Assembly: GCA_013399305.1 (NCBI GenBank)
Contig: VXAI01000140.1
Location: forward strand, 930,196-994,195
Direction: 5' to 3'
From: Rostratula benghalensis
Lineage: Eukaryota; Chordata; Aves; Charadriiformes; Rostratulidae
Length of the DNA: 64,000 bases
How positions within the stretch are numbered: position 1 is the first letter of the stretch; each line of letters starts with the position of its first letter. Shown in pieces: positions 59,321 to 64,000 of the stretch. A program made the translations under genes and the position numbers. The notes beneath the pieces were generated by a model. That model worked only from the letters and a program-made list of their open reading frames with translations, was not told the origin of the DNA and made no database searches.

Positions 59321-62300
59321 GTGAGTATCGCCCCTGTCGCGACAGAAGCTCGGCGGCGCGGCTGTATCGCGGGAGGGGGGGTGTGGAGGCGAGCAGGGGG
59401 CCTGCCTAGGGGCTGCCCGCTTCTTTGGGCTTCTTCCTCCCTTTTCCGCGCCGCCCTGCGCGCTTTGTGCGGCGCCTCGGCAGGGCTGCTTTTAAAAATC
59501 TGTTTTATTTTGATTGTTTGCTTTTTAGTTTTTTCCGGGGGGTTGGGGAGTTTTTGGTTTTTTGGTTGTTTTCTTGGTGGTGGTTTTGTTGGTTTTTTTT
59601 TTTTTNNNNNNNNNNNNNNNNNNNNNNNNNNNNNNNNNNNNNNNNNNNNNNNNNNNNNNNNNNNNNNNNNNNNNNNNNNNNNNNNNNNNNNNNNNNNNNN
59701 NNNNNNNNNNNNNNNNNNNNNNNNNNNNNNNNNNNNNNNNNNNNNNNNNNNNNNNNNNNNNNNNNNNNNNNNNNNNNNNNNNNNNNNNNNNNNNNNNNNN
59801 NNNNNNNNNNNNNNNNNNNNNNNNNNNNNNNNNNNNNNNNNNNNNNNNNNNNNNNNNNNNNNNNNNNNNNNNNNNNNNNNNNNNNNNNNNNNNNNNNNNN
59901 NNNNNNNNNNNNNNNNNNNNNNNNNNNNNNNNNNNNNNNNNNNNNNNNNNNNNNNNNNNNNNNNNNNNNNNNNNNNNNNNNNNNNNNNNNNNNNNNNNNN
60001 NNNNNNNNNNNNNNNNNNNNNNNNNNNNNNNNNNNNNNNNNNNNNNNNNNNNNNNNNNNNNNNNNNNNNNNNNNNNNNNNNNNNNNNNNNNNNNNNNNNN
60101 NNNNNNNNNNNNNNNNNNNNNNNNNNNNNNNNNNNNNNNNNNNNNNNNNNNNNNNNNNNNNNNNNNNNNNNNNNNNNNNNNNNNNNNNNNNNNNNNNNNN
60201 NNNNNNNNNNNNNNNNNNNNNNNNNNNNNNNNNNNNNNNNNNNNNNNNNNNNNNNNNNNNNNNNNNNNNNNNNNNNNNNNNNNNNNNNNNNNNNNNNNNN
60301 NNNNNNNNNNNNNNNNNNNNNNNNNNNNNNNNNNNNNNNNNNNNNNNNNNNNNNNNNNNNNNNNNNNNNNNNNNNCCCCCTTCCATCCTGTAGTTAAATA
60401 ACGTGATTTCAGGAAGAGCTAGTGGTATGGGGGACATTTCTTTCCATAATAGCCATGGAGAATATTGTTTTAAAAGGCAGAAGAGAGGAGCAGCAGTTGT
60501 GTTTTCAGTTGAATTTTATTTTTTGCTTCTTAAAAGGGATAACAATATTTTAAAGCAATTATTATATTTTCCTACTGAAAGCTTTTTTCTCTTTTATTCT
60601 TTGTTTTTAAACTACCCCCTGAAAACCTGCAGCTGTTCCACCTCGGCAAAATGCAGCTTCTAGAACACATGCAAGCCAAAAGCAGTCTACCTCTAACACT
60701 TGTGTTTCTGGCTATACCTTTTAAAAGCCACCCATTTGTTTTTTGCTGCAACCCTTCAGCCTTGTAAGCATGCCACTTGGAAAAATATTATAAAGTGTTA
60801 TAGCTAGACAGAGCTGATGGTTCTGCATCTGAAGGGTGACAGGTCTATTTTTTCCATTTTGAAAGCACGTGGGGGTGCAGGGTGAGAGCTAGGAAGGGGA
60901 AAAAAGGCCGTTTCCGGTTTCTGTTCAGCAGCTTTTAGTGTGTGTGTGTTTGTTTCTTGTTTTTTAACAAAGAAACAACTAGATGACCTGTTGATGATAC
61001 ATCTTCCCTTGCTTTTTATGCTGAAAGGTTGCTGGTAGGCTAGTGAGGATGAAAGCTTCAGCCAAACAAGCTACCCAAATTTTCGTTTGAATGTGTGATT
61101 GTGCAGTCTGTGTGGCTTTGTAATGTTTTAGGCCAACAATTGTGGAATAATGTAGTGGCCAAGTTCAGATGTCTGTCTGAGACACCTCCCTCTCTCCTTT
61201 TCCCGGACCCCCTTCCAGCTGAGAAAAAGCCTGGTTGTAGAAAATTTAACACTTGCAGTTGAAAAATTAGACCATTATAGTGCCACTTAAGATAGATGTT
61301 CTAACTCCTTTTGAAGTCGGATCAATGGCCTGGGAGGAAGCTTTAGGAATTAGTTTCAGTTGTATGTAGGCACCGTACTGGGTACCTTAAACTGCAACAT
61401 CTCTGTTTCAAATGAATTAAACTTGTAGGAGCACCTCTGTTATGCTGAGTATAGTTTTATGAAGTGTGCCTAACAAGCCTTTCCGTTCTTACCAAATACT
61501 GATCTGTATTTCTCAGTGCACTGGGTCACTGAGCTAGTGTTCATCTTGGAAATTAAAAATTCTAGTAACTCCTAGTATTTCAGTTAAAGTAGAACTTGGT
61601 ATTAAAGTCTGTCTGCTATGACTGTGTTGTGTTTGTATACTGCTTTCTGTTAAGAAACTAGACCTGGAAACCAGGATCCTTTCACTTCAGGATTTATAGC
61701 TACAGTCTATGTGTTTGTAGGTGCAAAATACAGCATCATCGGTGGTATTTAAAGCTCTTATTCATTTGGAAAGAAGTAATTAGAAGTACATTTTGATATA
61801 AAATGTCTTCTCAGACAGAAACTGTGGGACATGGGAAAGCAGAAAACCCGAAGCTGTTTGTAGATGCTAATCCATGCCCTAAGCTAAAAAAGGAAGAATG
61901 AGGGTGTTTCAGGAGAAATGGAAGCCACCTTTAAGTTCATACTTGTAAGCAAAATTACACAGTTGATTAGGAATTCCTGTAGGATGCCAATAATTGGAGG
62001 TACTTGTTGCTAGCTGTTAGACTGTGTTGCCTTGCTCGTTAGATCATAAAAGTTTTGACTGTAGGTGGCATCAAGAGGAAGAAGTCCAGCTCTTTTGCTT
62101 CCCAGGCATTTGTTCCTTAATCTCCAGATTCACGGGTGTGCTGACAAACTGTCAAAGGAAGTGACAGCAAAGAGATGGTGTGAGAAGTAGGTCGAGCACA
62201 GCTAAATGCTGCTGAGAGAGTTTCAGTGGAAAAAAGTAAGCGTGTTTCCATCTGATCTACTTATTGTTTCCTTTCAGTCTACTGGTGAACAGGATGTGCC

Positions 62301-64000
62301 AATAAACCCCATACTCATACTGTAGTCCCCTGATGCTGCTGAAATTAATCTTGCGTCCCTGATTGGGTCCAGATAGTCTACCTGGATGGAACGTTCATAG
62401 GGAAGAAGGCAAAATAGGAATTTAGTTCCCATGTGAGGTGCAAGTTGTGTCAGTTGGGCAAAGCTAAGGGGGCTCTGTACCTCCTAGGAGGCTGTGGGCA
62501 GCTCCTGAGATGGATTTCCCTTTCCTGGTGCTGCTGCAGGCTCTCCAGTGAGGCCGTTGGGGCAACAGGGTAGCATTGTGGCGTGGAGTTAAAGTTTTGC
62601 AGTGGATGTGGCAATTAATAGCCACAAGTGATTTTAAGTGTTCCTTGTTTGAATTGAGGTATTAAAAAACCTGCATTCTGGGTTAAAAAACCCAGAAGTT
62701 CTTTGGCATGCTAGAAATCTTCTTTAAACTACAACCCCTCCCTCCCCCCGAGCTCTACCCTGTTGCTGCTTTCTTCTAAAAGCAGTAAAAACTATTGACA
62801 ATAATTGATTTGCAGAAACATTACTATGAGTATGTTCTTTTCCAAGTATCCTGTGTTTATACTGATTTGAAAAAAGGATCATGCTTCAAGGTACTTCAGT
62901 ACTTTGCACAAGCGAGTACACAGTTGCTTCCTAGGTGAGCCCTATGCCATGGACTACTTCTGCTGACCCATATCATGTGATTTGGAGCACCAAATGTTGC
63001 TTGTTGCTCAAAATGACCTTTTTGGAATAACCTTGTAGTCATGAATGGGTATAAAATAGTTGAAACTGCAGGCTGTACAGGAAAAGTCTTTTGTCCTGTG
63101 CTGGCACACTGTGATGAAGGTAGGTTTTTGAATACCTTGGGAGCACAGTTCAGTTCATGAATAGGTAATAAAAGTTAATCTGCTGACCTTGTTTCTTAAT
63201 CCACGCTGCTGCATTGAGTCGTAAAGACCTGGCTGCCACCCGTGCCACAATCATAAATGTGGAGTTTTGGGCTCAAACCTCATGTTCTCAAGAGTAGAGT
63301 GGACTAACCTTGCAGTGTGCTTCTGGCTGTGGTTTCAGGACTGGGAGAGTGTCCTATAATTATACTTGTCTCATTGAGGGTACATGGCAGTTGTCAGAGT
63401 AGGAGCAGTCAAAACCTCTTGCTCTGGTCCTCTAATTACATTCCTGTTGGGAAGATGGTTTGTTTGAGTCACGTATTGGAATACTTTCCTTGTTCACATA
63501 TGTTGTAGAAGACTGGATATGTGTCATACTGGCTCAAAAAATTCTTGATCTCCCCTGATGTTGACTGTACAGCTGTGTCAACCAGATGTTTTTCCATGGT
63601 GACCCTTTTTTGTAGCAGATCAATTGCATAAATATGTATTTTAGAAGAGGGAAAAGCATTCCTTTGGGGATAAGTTGGTTGGTTGTTTTTTTTTAATAGT
63701 GCAGAAATACTTGGGTCAGAGAGGTGCTGGTCTCCCTGTACTAGATAGAGTGGTCATGTATGTGTTTGGGGGAGCAATTACACATCTAATTGACATTCGA
63801 AGTTCTAGGTGTGGGCAAACTTTTGCTGTTAGTTTGCATATTAGGTGTTCAGGGAGATAAGCATGGTGGTTTTGGCAGAAGAGCTTTTGTCACTAAATGC
63901 TGCTTTTCCATTTGTGTGTCTGTAACATTTGCTATAGTGGCTGAGGCTCTGTGTTGCAGACAAGTCTACCTCAGAAATGAGCAGTAAGGAAGGTAGGGAA
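59321..64000 (+). other. Probable intron 1 of the downstream gene
   Basis: This follows the GTGAGT donor. It contains a T-run and a 770-base gap, then 3.6 kb of AT-rich, CR1-free sequence with no convincing coding exon. A small ORF of 32 codons at 61804-61902 is the most protein-like piece but has no clear splice sites. Confidence 0.5.
59606..60375. other. Assembly gap (770 N)
   Basis: A run of N between a poly-T tract and CCCCC. All ORFs that cross it, up to 447 residues, are artefacts. Confidence 0.99.

Larger units (their letters stand above)
58880..59500 (+). promoter_or_regulatory. CpG-island promoter of a downstream + strand gene
   Basis: There is an abrupt switch from AT-rich repeat to very GC- and CpG-rich sequence. 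It holds a ZNF143/Staf-like element at 58902-58920, a GC box at 58936-58947 and, downstream, a splice donor in the + orientation. This is the typical layout of a housekeeping promoter. I see no matching first exon on the minus strand. Confidence 0.8.

Noticed and set aside
59054..60397. 447-codon ORF in the CpG island, and related 322-, 310- and 279-codon ORFs
   Set aside because: Most of their length is a run of N. The real part is GC-driven Arg/Gly/Pro sequence that crosses a splice donor.
1..64000. tRNA, rRNA, CRISPR, bacterial operon or intact viral features
   Set aside because: No cloverleaf boxes, rRNA cores, regularly spaced palindromic repeats or intact viral genes were recognised. 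The only mobile-element coding sequence is decayed CR1.

Overview
This is vertebrate nuclear DNA, almost certainly from a bird. Most of the interspersed repeats are CR1 LINE fragments. Their 3' ends carry the avian CR1 signature: 'ggttggaagggacctt...' on the antisense strand and the ATTCTATGATTCT-type tail on the sense strand. There are no operons, bacterial signals, CRISPR arrays or recognisable RNA genes. The species cannot be named from the sequence.

Layout. (1) 1-2400: non-coding upstream DNA. (2) 2441-12160: one complete multi-exon gene on the + strand. I assembled it by hand from splice sites and reading phase. Eight exons join in phase to give a 313-residue (or 306-residue) membrane protein with about eight transmembrane segments. 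Its first five segments carry three motifs of the TspO/MBR fold in the correct order, and three extra segments follow. (3) 12.2-58.1 kb: a long intergenic stretch with about 15 CR1 fragments on both strands, three arrays of a 23-bp minisatellite, a GC/CpG-rich patch near 22 kb and no convincing gene. (4) 58.14-58.87 kb: an AT-rich TATACA-type repeat interrupted by a short CR1 tail. (5) 58.88-59.33 kb: a CpG-island promoter with a ZNF143/Staf-like site, a GC box, a likely non-coding first exon and a good splice donor, opening a second + strand gene whose coding exons lie beyond the window. (6) 59.3-64 kb: the probable first intron of that gene, with a 770-base assembly gap.

The observations most worth checking are these. 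First, the TspO-like gene with a C-terminal three-segment extension. Second, a pair of CR1 fragments (52.8-53.4 kb and 57.1-57.7 kb) in inverted orientation that are about 98-99% identical over about 600 bp, but drop abruptly to about 70% outside that block; this looks like gene conversion or an inverted duplication. Third, a 23-bp minisatellite present at 17.9, 41.3 and 42.1 kb in opposite orientations. All counts of matches were made by eye.
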